Source of the DNA: DAMCZI01 sp032095175
Lineage (GTDB): Bacteria > Bacillota > Clostridia > Clostridiales > Caloramatoraceae
Assembly (NCBI GenBank): GCA_032095175.1
Contig: DAMCZI010000002.1
Location: 62,001 to 126,000, forward strand
Direction: 5' to 3'
Length of the DNA: 64,000 nucleotides
The translations under genes and the position numbers were made by a program. Shown in pieces: positions 18,859 to 27,089 of this stretch; position 1 is the stretch's first letter, and the number at the start of each line of letters is the position of its first letter. Under the pieces are notes generated by a model. That model saw only the letters and a list, made by a program, of their open reading frames with translations. It was not told the origin of the DNA and did no database searches.

Positions 18859-19922
18859 TTTACATTCCCCTTTTTCTTAAATTTTTTATTATATTCCTTT
18901 TTCTTTTGTCCTAATCTTGTTAGCTCCTTTTGCTGCATTAAATAACGTTCGTATCGTTCCTGTGTTATAGTACCGCTTTGAAGAGCTGCCCTTACTGCAC
19001 AGTTAGGCTCATTTTGATGAGTACAGTTTGAAAATTTGCACTGTGCTATTATATCCAAAATATCTTTATAAACAAAATCCAAATCATCAACATCTGCCCA
19101 CAATTGCACCTCTCTCATTCCCGGAGTATCAATTATCATACAGCCAGAGGGAAGAAAAAACATTTGCCTATGAGTTGTAGTATGCCTGCCTTTACCAGAA
19201 TAATCACTGGTTCTATCGGTTATCTGAACTTTCTCATCGGCGAGAGAATTAAGCAGCGTTGATTTTCCCACTCCAGAAGAGCCTAGGAATACTATTACCT
19301 TCCCTTTCGTCATATAAGCATTTAGCTGTTCAAGTCCTGTTTTCATAACTGCACTAACCTGTAATACCGGGATTTCACCAGCTATTTCAATTACTTGAGA
19401 TAAATATTTTTCCAAGTTCTCACACAAATCAATTTTATTAAGCAGTATAACTCCTTGTAATTTTTTATGTCTTATAAGAGTTAAATACCTCTCAATTCTT
19501 GAAATATTAAAATTATTATCAAGCCCACACATTATGAATGCAGTATCGATATTAGCAGCAACTACCTGTTCTTCAGTTGTTCCACCATCAATCATTCCAT
19601 TTTTTAATCTTCTTCCGCCTGAAATAGGCATCTTCCTTGAAAAACAATTCTTTCTTTTCATTACCCTGTGAATTAGCGCATTATCAGAGCCTTCAATGTT
19701 CTCTGCTAATACGAAATCCCCAACTACAGGATAATCCATAGTTTGCTTCACTAAAAAACGAAATTTGCCTGTTACCTTTGCAGTATACTCGCCTATAGGT
19801 GAGATGATATTATATACGTCGTTATGCTGAGATACTACTCTTGCCGGAAAATAATTTTTATACTCGTTATCTATAAGCTGTTCATTAAAAAATGAACTCC
19901 ATCCCAATTCCTCTAAATCCAT
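18855..19922 (-). CDS. rsgA: ribosome small subunit-dependent GTPase A
   Basis: The 355-aa circularly permuted GTPase has an N-terminal OB-like domain, then G4 (LLNKIDL), G1/Walker A (LGSSGVGKSTLLNSL) and G3 (DTPGMRE) in permuted order, and a zinc site CKFSNCTHQNEPNC. RsgA releases RbfA and checks the decoding centre of the 30S subunit. It is longer than the usual copy of about 290-300 aa, suggesting a second RsgA-type protein. GGAGGAG lies just before the chosen ATG, within an alternative four-codon extension. An attenuator-like leader precedes it, and an APH-family gene overlaps its end. Confidence 0.92.
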   Translation of the reverse strand: MDLEELGWSSFFNEQLIDNEYKNYFPARVVSQHNDVYNIISPIGEYTAKVTGKFRFLVKQTMDYPVVGDFVLAENIEGSDNALIHRVMKRKNCFSRKMPISGGRRLKNGMIDGGTTEEQVVAANIDTAFIMCGLDNNFNISRIERYLTLIRHKKLQGVILLNKIDLCENLEKYLSQVIEIAGEIPVLQVSAVMKTGLEQLNAYMTKGKVIVFLGSSGVGKSTLLNSLADEKVQITDRTSDYSGKGRHTTTHRQMFFLPSGCMIIDTPGMREVQLWADVDDLDFVYKDILDIIAQCKFSNCTHQNEPNCAVRAALQSGTITQERYERYLMQQKELTRLGQKKKEYNKKFKKKGNVK

Positions 19923-19975
19923 AGTCTCCTCCATATTTTATAATGCTAATTTTCATTATATTTTTGCACACAAAA

Positions 19976-20001
19976 AGACCGCAAGGCTATGCCTGCGGTC
20001 T
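19976..20001 (-). terminator. terminator/attenuator in the rsgA leader
   Basis: On the minus strand AGACCGCAGGC pairs with GCCTTGCGGTCT (one bulge, 3-nt loop) and is followed by TTTTT. It sits about 53 bp upstream of the rsgA start and after the leader peptide, so it can stop rsgA transcription unless an alternative fold forms. Confidence 0.75.
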
Positions 20002-20112
20002 AAAATTCTTACGCTATAGAATTGTGCATTGCAAACACAACTCCTCATCATAAAGAAATGAGCAGTGATATCCTCTATATGTGCAGACACTATTCTGCCT
20101 GCCGATATTCTT

Positions 20113-20154
20113 TTAAAGTAAAATCACCTTTTCACGTATTCTCTGGCGTTTCAT
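20113..20154 (-). CDS. putative leader peptide MKRQRIREKVILL
   Basis: A 13-codon minus-strand ORF starts at ATG with GGGAG eight bases upstream and ends at TAA, about 190 bp before rsgA and ahead of an intrinsic terminator. It contains two overlapping Arg-X-Arg motifs (R-Q-R, R-I-R). Macrolides are known to arrest ribosomes at Lys/Arg-X-Lys/Arg, as in ErmD-class leaders. I infer that stalling here controls the downstream terminator; the trigger is not proven. Confidence 0.6.
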   Translation of the reverse strand: MKRQRIREKVILL

Positions 20155-20321
20155 GCCAATCACTCCCTTCAAGCATTAAGTATATATATATTGTACGCTT
20201 TATTTTTCATCCATACGATTGCTAAAATTATTATAATTATTCTTTCCATACTTTTTTCATCTTCATTCAGCAGATTGGGCATATGATGCGAATTTTCCTT
20301 CACCTTGATAGATAAGCATTT
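20155..20321 (-). other. upstream part of rsgA leader region
   Basis: Between the leader peptide and the next gene the DNA is AT-rich. I find no convincing -35/-10 pair for the rsgA leader; TACAAT about 30 bp upstream of the peptide is the best -10 candidate. A short open stretch right after the neighbouring stop (ending YQGEGKFASYAQSAE) may be the tail of a lost gene. Confidence 0.3.
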
Positions 20322-20771
20322 CTATTTTTTTATTCTCATTTTATTCATATAATCCAAAAGTACTTTTGTAGATTCGATATCCCCAGGATTTAATTGCATT
20401 TTTAAAAGATAGTCATGAAAATTCTTTTGATTATTATCAATAATATCCTTATATGGAGCATTCAACATTAAGTGATATAAGTTATCAAGGCTTACATCAA
20501 GTAAATCATTCTTTTTTTCATAAGTTGAAAGTTCTGAAAGCAAAGCTGCTGCATTTATATTTGCAAATGCTCGTTTATAGAAACTATCATCTTTTCTAAA
20601 GTCTATAGAAAAGTCTGAATATGCACTACTCAAACAGTATTTAAGTGTTTTATCTATATCATTTTGCATAGTGCTAATTTTTTTTGTTTTACTTACGTTT
20701 ATAAAAATGAGACTTACATTAATAACTAGAGAAATACATAATATGATGATAGTTATTTTATTTTTTTTCAA
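20322..20771 (-). CDS. small membrane-anchored protein of unknown function
   Basis: I do not recognise this protein of about 149 aa. It has one N-terminal membrane helix (KITIIILCISLVINVSLIFI) and a helical extracellular or cytoplasmic remainder. I place the start at TTG, preceded by AGGGGGGAT at proper spacing; an in-frame ATG nine codons upstream lacks a ribosome site. It follows the CPBP protease gene by about 36 bp and may share its transcript. Confidence 0.6.
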   Translation of the reverse strand: MKKNKITIIILCISLVINVSLIFINVSKTKKISTMQNDIDKTLKYCLSSAYSDFSIDFRKDDSFYKRAFANINAAALLSELSTYEKKNDLLDVSLDNLYHLMLNAPYKDIIDNNQKNFHDYLLKMQLNPGDIESTKVLLDYMNKMRIKK

Positions 20772-20807
20772 TTGTATCCCCCCTACCAAAATCACCACTC
20801 CATAGCA

Positions 20808-21422
20808 TTACCCTAATGTTTTACTTCCAAAGGACATTATATTCATTAGTCCATGAATGCATACACTAGGAATTATACTACCATTAGCTTTTTTCTCATT
20901 CAATTGGAATTGCATATATCCCACAACCCCTGCTGAAACTATTAACGTAACACCAGAAATGTATTCACCATATGCTAGTATTATGGGCAATCCATGAGGT
21001 AATCCAAACAGAATTGATTGAGTTATGTTCCCTGCTAAATATCCAAATTTATTAGCAATTCTCTTCCCAATAAATCCTCTAAATAATATTTCTTCTGATA
21101 AAGCTGTTTGAATTACAGCTTTAAATAGAATTATAATAATAGTATCAATATTTAATCCTTTACCACTTAATTCCTTTGTGAATAACATCTCTTTAGGTAT
21201 TTTCCCTGCAGATTGAAGTAGTATTAATGGTACAAGCATAACGATAAATGCTGAAATCAGAACAATCATTCCATATTTTATCCATGAGTAATTCACCGGT
21301 TTATAAAGACCAATCCATTTAAAATAGCTTTCTTTCTTCCTACCAAAAAACAGGTACAATAAAAATGTCGCTATTATCACAATCATAAGTTGCATCAAAG
21401 AACTAACAATAACATCCTTCAT
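20808..21422 (-). CDS. CPBP family intramembrane metalloprotease
   Basis: The protein has 204 aa from the chosen ATG and several membrane helices. The CAAX-protease/bacteriocin-processing motifs are present: EEILFRGF (Glu-Glu and Arg), LFGLPHG in the second helix, and CIHGLMNI in the third. Members cleave prenylated or peptide substrates in the membrane and are often linked to bacteriocin immunity. GAGGAGG lies 9 bases before the chosen start. A Cof-type phosphatase gene ends 53 bp upstream. Confidence 0.85.
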   Translation of the reverse strand: MKDVIVSSLMQLMIVIIATFLLYLFFGRKKESYFKWIGLYKPVNYSWIKYGMIVLISAFIVMLVPLILLQSAGKIPKEMLFTKELSGKGLNIDTIIIILFKAVIQTALSEEILFRGFIGKRIANKFGYLAGNITQSILFGLPHGLPIILAYGEYISGVTLIVSAGVVGYMQFQLNEKKANGSIIPSVCIHGLMNIMSFGSKTLG

Positions 21423-21475
21423 AATACATAACCTCCTCATAATAAATTTATGTATTACAGAAAAAATCATGTTTT

Positions 21476-22276
21476 TCAAATCTGTTTATTCTTATCAATC
21501 TTTCTATTAAAAATATTTTTTTCAATAAATTTAGCAACTCCATCTTCATCGTTACAAGCAGTAACATAATCAGCTGCACTTAATACTTCTTCTACTGCAT
21601 TTGAAACAGCAACACCATAACGGCATTGTTTAAGCATTTCTAAATCATTTAAGTCATCCCCAAATGCAATAATATTTGATAATTCAATATTCAAATAACT
21701 TGCTAATGATTTAATTGCTTGAACTTTATCTGCATTTTTACTAACAAAGCCATATCTATCTTCTCCTCTATAGGAAATCAATCTACAATCCGGAAATTTA
21801 CTTGCTATTTTTAAGGCAGTTTCTTTGTTAGGTAATTCAGTTACTATCTTATATGCGCTGCAATGTAATGGCTTTAAAAAATCATTATAGATAGCTTTAT
21901 ACAATATTGTCGACTCGGTAATGTGTTGGCTGTTCCATAAAATCCCCATATCTGTTGCTACTGTTAGTTCCTGTGTTTTGCTAATATTTCTTATTTCACT
22001 AATAATCTGATTAGTTGTCATCAAATTAAATCCACAGCCATGTATTAATTCATCATTGCAATATATCATCGTTCCATCAGTAGTAATTTCGAAATCAGGT
22101 TTTATAATATTAATAAACTTTTCTGCACCTATTCTATATCTTGCTGTCGCAATTGCTGTCTTAATTCCATATTCGGAGCATTTTGCAAATATTTTTTGAG
22201 TATACTCAGAAATGCTTTTATTTGTATGAAGCAATGTAAAATCCAAATCTGAAATGACTAATTTTATATTTTCCAT
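21476..22276 (-). CDS. Cof-type HAD-IIB phosphatase
   Basis: This 266-aa HAD has the nucleophile DLDFTLL, motif II TAIATAR, Lys in NADKVQAIK, and GDDLNDLEML, followed by GVAVSNAVEEVLSAADYVT. That is the Cof/YidA family of sugar- and cofactor-phosphate phosphatases. It is clearly paralogous to the protein at 51896-52681 along its whole length. The ribosome site is AGGAGAG. The substrate is unknown. Confidence 0.9.
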   Translation of the reverse strand: MENIKLVISDLDFTLLHTNKSISEYTQKIFAKCSEYGIKTAIATARYRIGAEKFINIIKPDFEITTDGTMIYCNDELIHGCGFNLMTTNQIISEIRNISKTQELTVATDMGILWNSQHITESTILYKAIYNDFLKPLHCSAYKIVTELPNKETALKIASKFPDCRLISYRGEDRYGFVSKNADKVQAIKSLASYLNIELSNIIAFGDDLNDLEMLKQCRYGVAVSNAVEEVLSAADYVTACNDEDGVAKFIEKNIFNRKIDKNKQI

Positions 22277-22292
22277 AATACTCTCCTAGCAA

Positions 22293-22490
22293 TTATAAAT
22301 TCATAGACATTATTAGTTCCTTGGTATCCACTTCTTCATCAATCTTAAAACCAAGCCTTGTATATGCTTTTATCGCTCTCTCGTTAAATGGAAATACTTC
22401 TAATGTAAGTTTTTTTAAGTTAAGTAGTCTTTTGCATATTACTTTAAAAGCTCTATGGCTCCATATTTTAAAAATATATCCTGCATAAAT
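22293..22490 (-). pseudogene. GNAT acetyltransferase C-terminal remnant
   Basis: A minus-strand open stretch without a start codon encodes the tail of a GNAT: RAFKVICKRLLNLKKLTLEV then FPFNERAIKAYTRLGFKIDE, ending MSMNL and a stop. These match motif B and the last helix of RimJ/RimL-like GNATs. The acetyl-CoA loop and everything N-terminal are missing, and an in-frame stop lies upstream. It abuts a hairpin at the end of the neighbouring gene, so the front was removed by deletion or rearrangement. Confidence 0.65.
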
Positions 22491-22510
22491 AACTGTTTAT
22501 GCAGGATATA
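22475..22510 (-). terminator. perfect 15-bp hairpin, probable terminator
   Basis: The arms TATATCCTGCATAAA and TTTATGCAGGATATA enclose a 6-nt loop. On the minus strand it is followed by TTTTT and lies just after the stop of the 348-aa membrane-protein gene. Confidence 0.6.
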
Positions 22511-22529
22511 CAAAGCGATAACTATAATA

Positions 22530-23576
22530 TTAGATACTAGTGTCCATATTATTAGTTTTCCAACTGCGAATAAATTCATCAGAATTTCTTTTAAATAGGT
22601 TTTCACGTTCTTTAGAATAACCAATCAAGCATGTATTTACATGTTCTGAAATGTACTGCAAAGTCTCATCGACTATATTACCCTTCTTATAAAAATCAAT
22701 TTCATATCTACCCTTATCTGAAAAAACAAATACTAATCCATTTGTTTTTCTAAGAAATGCACTTTTTTTAATAACCTTTTTATAAACCCATACCAGTTCT
22801 TTTAAAGGAAGTGCAAGTACAATTTGTTGACTATCAAGCATTATAAAGTTTTGTGTGATTGTGATGGCTCCATTTTTATAAATATCCGGTAGTGATATTT
22901 CACTATCAATTCTCGTACGTGCATATTCAATATCTCCATTATGATATTTTTTTAAACTTTCTAAAGCCTTTTTACTTTTAAAAATATGAGGAGATAAAAT
23001 GCATATATAAACTATAAATACACCTCCTAAAATAATAAATGGAAGTGCTGTGTCTAAAGGAGTTTTATAATCTACATATGTCGGATATAAAAATGAATCA
23101 ACCTTTTCAGCTGGGATGCCATTATTAATAAGTTCATTTTTTATAAAATTAAAATCTTCATCAGTAAAATTAGTTATACATCCATTTATTGTGTATGGTC
23201 CTTTTTCTTGCTGTATCATTTTTTCATATTCATTTTTAGGTAAAGCAACCATAAGTAAATTACCCTCAATGAGCATTCCAACAAAATTCGCTGTTGTACT
23301 TTCACTTATCTTTATGCCAGCCTTTGATTGTGTTTCTGTGATTGCAAGCCCCATATCATATATTTCATTAGCATGAAGCTGAATATAACTATCATTATCC
23401 ATTGCCTTTTTATAGTCATTAGTAACATTAACAGCCGTTGGATGATTTAAATTTTTATAGTATATAAATCCTCCATAACTAATAAAACCAATAATAATGA
23501 TAATAACAAGTCCCAAAGCTACATACTTGCGTGACTGTCTTTTTTTGTAACTCTTAATCAATGTACACTTTTCCAT
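22530..23576 (-). CDS. two-helix membrane protein of unknown function (DUF6709-like)
   Basis: The 348-aa protein has two membrane segments (about residues 20-40 and 177-200) separated by a 135-residue outer domain. A cytoplasmic C-terminal region contains DSQQIVLALPLKELVWVYKK and a YEIDFYKKG strand pattern, resembling DUF6709 proteins of Clostridia. Function is unknown to me. GGGGAGG precedes the ATG, and an extended -10 promoter lies about 35 bp upstream. A 15-bp hairpin follows the gene. Confidence 0.65.
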   Translation of the reverse strand: MEKCTLIKSYKKRQSRKYVALGLVIIIIIGFISYGGFIYYKNLNHPTAVNVTNDYKKAMDNDSYIQLHANEIYDMGLAITETQSKAGIKISESTTANFVGMLIEGNLLMVALPKNEYEKMIQQEKGPYTINGCITNFTDEDFNFIKNELINNGIPAEKVDSFLYPTYVDYKTPLDTALPFIILGGVFIVYICILSPHIFKSKKALESLKKYHNGDIEYARTRIDSEISLPDIYKNGAITITQNFIMLDSQQIVLALPLKELVWVYKKVIKKSAFLRKTNGLVFVFSDKGRYEIDFYKKGNIVDETLQYISEHVNTCLIGYSKERENLFKRNSDEFIRSWKTNNMDTSI

Positions 23577-23608
23577 TTATTCCTCCCCTGAAATTTAAAT
23601 TCCGTTCC

Positions 23609-23614
23609 ATTATA
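23609..23614 (-). promoter_or_regulatory. extended -10 promoter element
   Basis: Minus-strand TGATATAAT (TGn plus TATAAT) lies about 33 bp upstream of the membrane-protein start, with no clear -35 box. Confidence 0.4.
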
Positions 23615-23649
23615 TCACATTTTACACATATGCTACATTTATTCAACAT

Positions 23650-24234
23650 CTATAATTTTCTTTTTATAAATCTATCAATTATATCAGGATGTCTCTTGTT
23701 TAGCATGGATAAAAAGCTCAAATGTACTCCAGGCTTTAAAATAACATCTTTTCTTATTTCTTTCTGAAATATAGCCTTGCCACCACTTTTTAAAAAATCA
23801 TCAATTGTAATTAACTCTTTGCAGATTAAATCTATATCTGCTTGCTTGAGAAATAAAATACCGTGGGTTTCAGAATCAGGTATTGGCTCTTTATCAGCAT
23901 ATGCAAAATATAACAATGATAATGCTCCATTTTCTTTACCTTTTATATTTACAGGAGATATATCTTCTTTGAAATTTTGCTCTATCAATCTTGGCTCTTC
24001 ACCCCATTCTTCTATATGATATGTAATTGGCGAATTTACTGGTGTTACGGTTATTGATGCCTCTTCCTTCATCTCTCTTTCCAAACATTCTATTGGAGTT
24101 TCATCATTTTCTCTATGTCCACCCAATCGTACCACGCATAAATCACCATTCTGATTTGGCCCAACCATAAAAATAAATAAATCATCCACCAGAGTAAATG
24201 CTCCGGCTGTATTTACCTGTTTTCTTAAGTCCAT
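23650..24234 (-). CDS. Nudix hydrolase
   Basis: This 194-aa protein carries a Nudix box with the pattern G-x5-E-x7-R-E-x-x-E-E: GGHRENDETPIECLEREMKE followed by EAS. The catalytic R-E-x-x-E-E is intact. Nudix enzymes cleave nucleoside diphosphates linked to another group; the substrate here is unknown. The start is set at MDLRKQV because GGAGG is 8 bases upstream. It begins about 30 bp after the end of the next GNAT gene upstream. Confidence 0.85.
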   Translation of the reverse strand: MDLRKQVNTAGAFTLVDDLFIFMVGPNQNGDLCVVRLGGHRENDETPIECLEREMKEEASITVTPVNSPITYHIEEWGEEPRLIEQNFKEDISPVNIKGKENGALSLLYFAYADKEPIPDSETHGILFLKQADIDLICKELITIDDFLKSGGKAIFQKEIRKDVILKPGVHLSFLSMLNKRHPDIIDRFIKRKL

Positions 24235-24263
24235 TAATAATTCCTCCAAGAATCATATCGATA

Positions 24264-25028
24264 TTAGAAACTTATTTTCACACCACGTTCATAGGGTGAT
24301 GTTCCATCAAAAATATTTTTATAAGTACACATCCAGGTTGGAATAAACCCACTCCTATATGCTACGGATTGTGATGCTATATTTGATGAAGCAGTTCCAT
24401 AATACGGTACAATTCCTCGCTCCATTATCATTATTGCAAGATTACTTACTAAACTTGTAGCTAGACCTTTATTTCTGAATTGGGGCAATACATCAATGCC
24501 TATTTGCCACATTACATTACTATCAATAGATGCTCCTGCCATTGCAGCTATTTCATTACCATGCACTGCATATATTGCAATTATGTCAGGGCGGGGATGA
24601 TTAGTATCATATTGAATTGCATTATAGAACCCAGGTACTTTATATAATTCGTGTATTTCCTTTCCCTCTTTTATGTGAAGATCAAAACCCTTAGGGCAAG
24701 GTATTTTTTTCATTCTGTCACAATCAGGAATATAATAAAGAGAATGTCCAAATAAAAACGGAGCAACAAATATGTCTTCCCTTGTCTTGCCTTCAAGTAT
24801 TGGTTTTACCTTAACTAAAATATCTCTATCTGCGGAAACAACTGTACTTTTGCCCATTGTAGCAATTTCAAGAAAAGAAGATTGTCTATCAAACATTCTC
24901 CTTCCTTCATTAGATTTCGCTTCGCAAAATACAATTCCATCCTTGAGGAAATCCTGTATATTACAATTCATATCTATTGCTAATTGCCTTCGTACAATTT
25001 CTAGCATTTTTGACTTATTCAATTTCAT
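24264..25028 (-). CDS. GNAT N-acetyltransferase
   Basis: The 254-aa protein has a C-terminal GNAT domain (IGIDVLPQFRNKGLATSLVS for the acetyl-CoA loop, then SSNIASQSVAYRSGF) and a 130-residue N-terminal region of unknown fold, as in other two-domain GNATs of Firmicutes. GAGGTG precedes the ATG. The acceptor is unknown. A Nudix gene lies just downstream on the same strand. Confidence 0.82.
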   Translation of the reverse strand: MKLNKSKMLEIVRRQLAIDMNCNIQDFLKDGIVFCEAKSNEGRRMFDRQSSFLEIATMGKSTVVSADRDILVKVKPILEGKTREDIFVAPFLFGHSLYYIPDCDRMKKIPCPKGFDLHIKEGKEIHELYKVPGFYNAIQYDTNHPRPDIIAIYAVHGNEIAAMAGASIDSNVMWQIGIDVLPQFRNKGLATSLVSNLAIMIMERGIVPYYGTASSNIASQSVAYRSGFIPTWMCTYKNIFDGTSPYERGVKISF

Positions 25029-25132
25029 GATGACACCTCACTATAATAGACTAATCTTTAGATTTATTAAAAATATTTGTTTTATAATATCTTACCGTGT
25101 TCATTTTAAGGAAAGCTTACACAGCAAATACC

Positions 25133-25438
25133 TTAAACATTATTATCATCATCTGCCATAAAAGTAAGACCACATGATGGACATTTTTTATCTGTAGGAG
25201 ATATATTTGAATGGCAAGCAGGACATACATCATCATGTGTACACTCTGTTTCATTATTTTCTTCTGGTGTTTTTATTTTCTCTTCTTCAATTGGCGAATA
25301 CTGTTTACTTAACATTTTTCTTATTTCTCTAATATCTTCAGCAGTTTGCGAACCATCAATTGCACTTTTTATTACAGCGTACATAATCCATAATCCTATA
25401 GCAAATAAAAATATGTAAATTAAAATTACATAACCCAT
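25133..25438 (-). CDS. membrane-anchored double zinc-ribbon protein
   Basis: The 101-aa protein has an N-terminal membrane helix (residues 2-24) and an acidic linker. A C-terminal zinc ribbon CPACHSNISPTDKKCPSCG has both C-x2-C knuckles. Such proteins are often small membrane adaptors of unknown role. The start is at MGYVIL because AGGAGTG lies upstream. The S51 peptidase gene ends about 60 bp before it on the same strand. Confidence 0.7.
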   Translation of the reverse strand: MGYVILIYIFLFAIGLWIMYAVIKSAIDGSQTAEDIREIRKMLSKQYSPIEEEKIKTPEENNETECTHDDVCPACHSNISPTDKKCPSCGLTFMADDDNNV

Positions 25439-25500
25439 AAGGTCACTCCTTTCAATCTTTAAATTATTTATATCTTTATGTTGGCTATTATTACCATACA

Positions 25501-26160
25501 CTACATTTTAGTATACACTCCATTTTTTATAATTCCAATATCCCCGTAAAAGTTTATCTGATCATCTTGAATCACTATTCCCTCACCATCACTCACAGTA
25601 TAGATAGTAATGTCATTTTTAGCCGAATACTCCTGTAAATCATTTAAATAATCTGACCATTTATTCCAGTGAGGCATCATCTCAAAATCTACTAATCCCA
25701 AAGCAGATAAATCAGTTAATCCAACATCATTTTCATCTCCGAATTGTGCACTTCCAATTGTTGGTGAAGTGATAAGTGCACCTGCACTAACCCCCAATAT
25801 AATGCCTCCATTTTTACTATAATCCTGTAGTTTACCTATAAGATTGCGTTTTTTAAGGATATCTAAAAAGTAATATGTATTACCGCCTGGGAGCTGAATT
25901 ATATCACATTTAAACAATTCTTCCTCTAGGAGTTTATTATAAGTCTCATCTAAATCGAAACGAAGTATGTTATGTATACCTAGTTTATTAAAGAATTCAA
26001 TATTCTTTTTATAATATCTATTTTCTCTATCTGTGGTATGCTCAATTAGTCCAACAGTAGGATTGTCATTATCGAGCATGTCCATTAGTTTTTTATTTAT
26101 TCTATCTTGTGTATCTAAGTTTATCTCGGGTTCTAATTTACTATATAAAACTAAATTCAT
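25501..26160 (-). CDS. S51 (peptidase E-like) family protein
   Basis: This 219-aa protein has the class I glutamine-amidotransferase-like fold of dipeptidase E. The nucleophile Ser sits in GGIILGVSAGALI, after the QLPGGNTYYF loop, and MPHW supplies a late His. It may cleave Asp-X peptides or act on cyanophycin-like substrates. AAGGAAGG lies 7 bases before the chosen ATG. A second S51 protein is encoded at 43987-44598, and the two share the nucleophile and N-T-(F/Y)-(F/Y) signatures. Confidence 0.85.
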   Translation of the reverse strand: MNLVLYSKLEPEINLDTQDRINKKLMDMLDNDNPTVGLIEHTTDRENRYYKKNIEFFNKLGIHNILRFDLDETYNKLLEEELFKCDIIQLPGGNTYYFLDILKKRNLIGKLQDYSKNGGIILGVSAGALITSPTIGSAQFGDENDVGLTDLSALGLVDFEMMPHWNKWSDYLNDLQEYSAKNDITIYTVSDGEGIVIQDDQINFYGDIGIIKNGVYTKM

Positions 26161-26207
26161 ACTTTTACCTTCCTTCAAGCAATACTAAAACTTCATAAAT
26201 TATATTA

Positions 26208-27005
26208 TTAATTGGCTATTATTAAAACCCTGTATATATCCTCTAGAAATGGAGTTGTATTATTTATTATATAAGCTCTATTAATTATTTCTTCTTCCTG
26301 TTTTGATAGTGGATATCTGAATTTTGATGTGTATCCTACATAATCTCTCCATTTGGACTTTTCATATTCCAAAACAAACCATTCACATGCCTTGCCCTTT
26401 GATAATAATTGTCCAGTTTTTAATGTATTTAATCCTCTTGCTGCAAAATAGACCATTTCTATTGAAAAATAAATACTATTTTCTTTCTTTGACCATTCAA
26501 TATTGTTTTGTAGATTTTTTAAAAATTCTTCTTTTATTTCTTCCATTCTTGGTTCCTTCAAATAATCTATTTTCTTTTCTCCATATATAACTATTCCATG
26601 TCTTATCATCATTAACCTATCCATGCAATTTAAGGAGCCAACTTTTGATACTTCTCTCCATCTATTTTTATTAGTTCCCATATAGTAACCCCTGCCAGCA
26701 GCCTCTTTCATATTACACATCATTGGCAGTGAATAATATGCTCCTTCAAGCTGCACTCCTAATTCTCCTAAAGAACCATTTCTAATATTCTCATGTAGGT
26801 CATGTATTTTTCTTATTTCCTCATCACATAAATTATCATTTGTAATACAAATATAATCAATATCTCCTTTACCCTTAATAAATCCCCCCAATGCTACAGA
26901 ACCATATATGATAATTGATTTAATATTGTTCCCTAATATATTTTTCACTTCATTTGAGAACCTTTCAAATAGTATATTTAGTTCCTCATTTAAAGTACTA
27001 TCCAT
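26208..27005 (-). CDS. AadA-like nucleotidyltransferase
   Basis: The 265-aa protein has IIIYGSVALGGFIKGKGDID with the G-S and D-x-D active site of pol-beta-type aminoglycoside nucleotidyltransferases, and a helical C-terminal domain with GQLLSKGKACEWFV as in AadA/DUF4111 proteins. Resistance activity is plausible but unproven. The ribosome site GGAGGG lies immediately after a hairpin (27028-27054), which could limit translation. Confidence 0.83.
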   Translation of the reverse strand: MDSTLNEELNILFERFSNEVKNILGNNIKSIIIYGSVALGGFIKGKGDIDYICITNDNLCDEEIRKIHDLHENIRNGSLGELGVQLEGAYYSLPMMCNMKEAAGRGYYMGTNKNRWREVSKVGSLNCMDRLMMIRHGIVIYGEKKIDYLKEPRMEEIKEEFLKNLQNNIEWSKKENSIYFSIEMVYFAARGLNTLKTGQLLSKGKACEWFVLEYEKSKWRDYVGYTSKFRYPLSKQEEEIINRAYIINNTTPFLEDIYRVLIIAN

Positions 27006-27027
27006 TTAGACTCCCTCCTTACATTGA

Positions 27028-27054
27028 AGGTGTAATTGCTCAGCAACCACACCT
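27028..27054 (-). other. hairpin upstream of nucleotidyltransferase ribosome site
   Basis: On the minus strand AGGTGT...ACACCT with inner TTGCT/AGCAA forms a stem-loop ending about 12 bases before GGAGGG. No T-run follows on the minus strand, so it is more likely a translational or mRNA-stability element than a terminator for the nucleotidyltransferase gene. Read on the plus strand it is followed by TTTTTT, but no plus-strand gene is nearby. Confidence 0.4.
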
Positions 27055-27089
27055 CATAGTTTTTTATTGCGTTGATACCTTTATACTCA

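Noticed and set aside
22439..22624. 61-codon minus-strand frame
   Set aside because: It overlaps the end of the 348-aa membrane-protein gene and a terminator hairpin in another frame, and the GNAT remnant explains the remaining sequence better.
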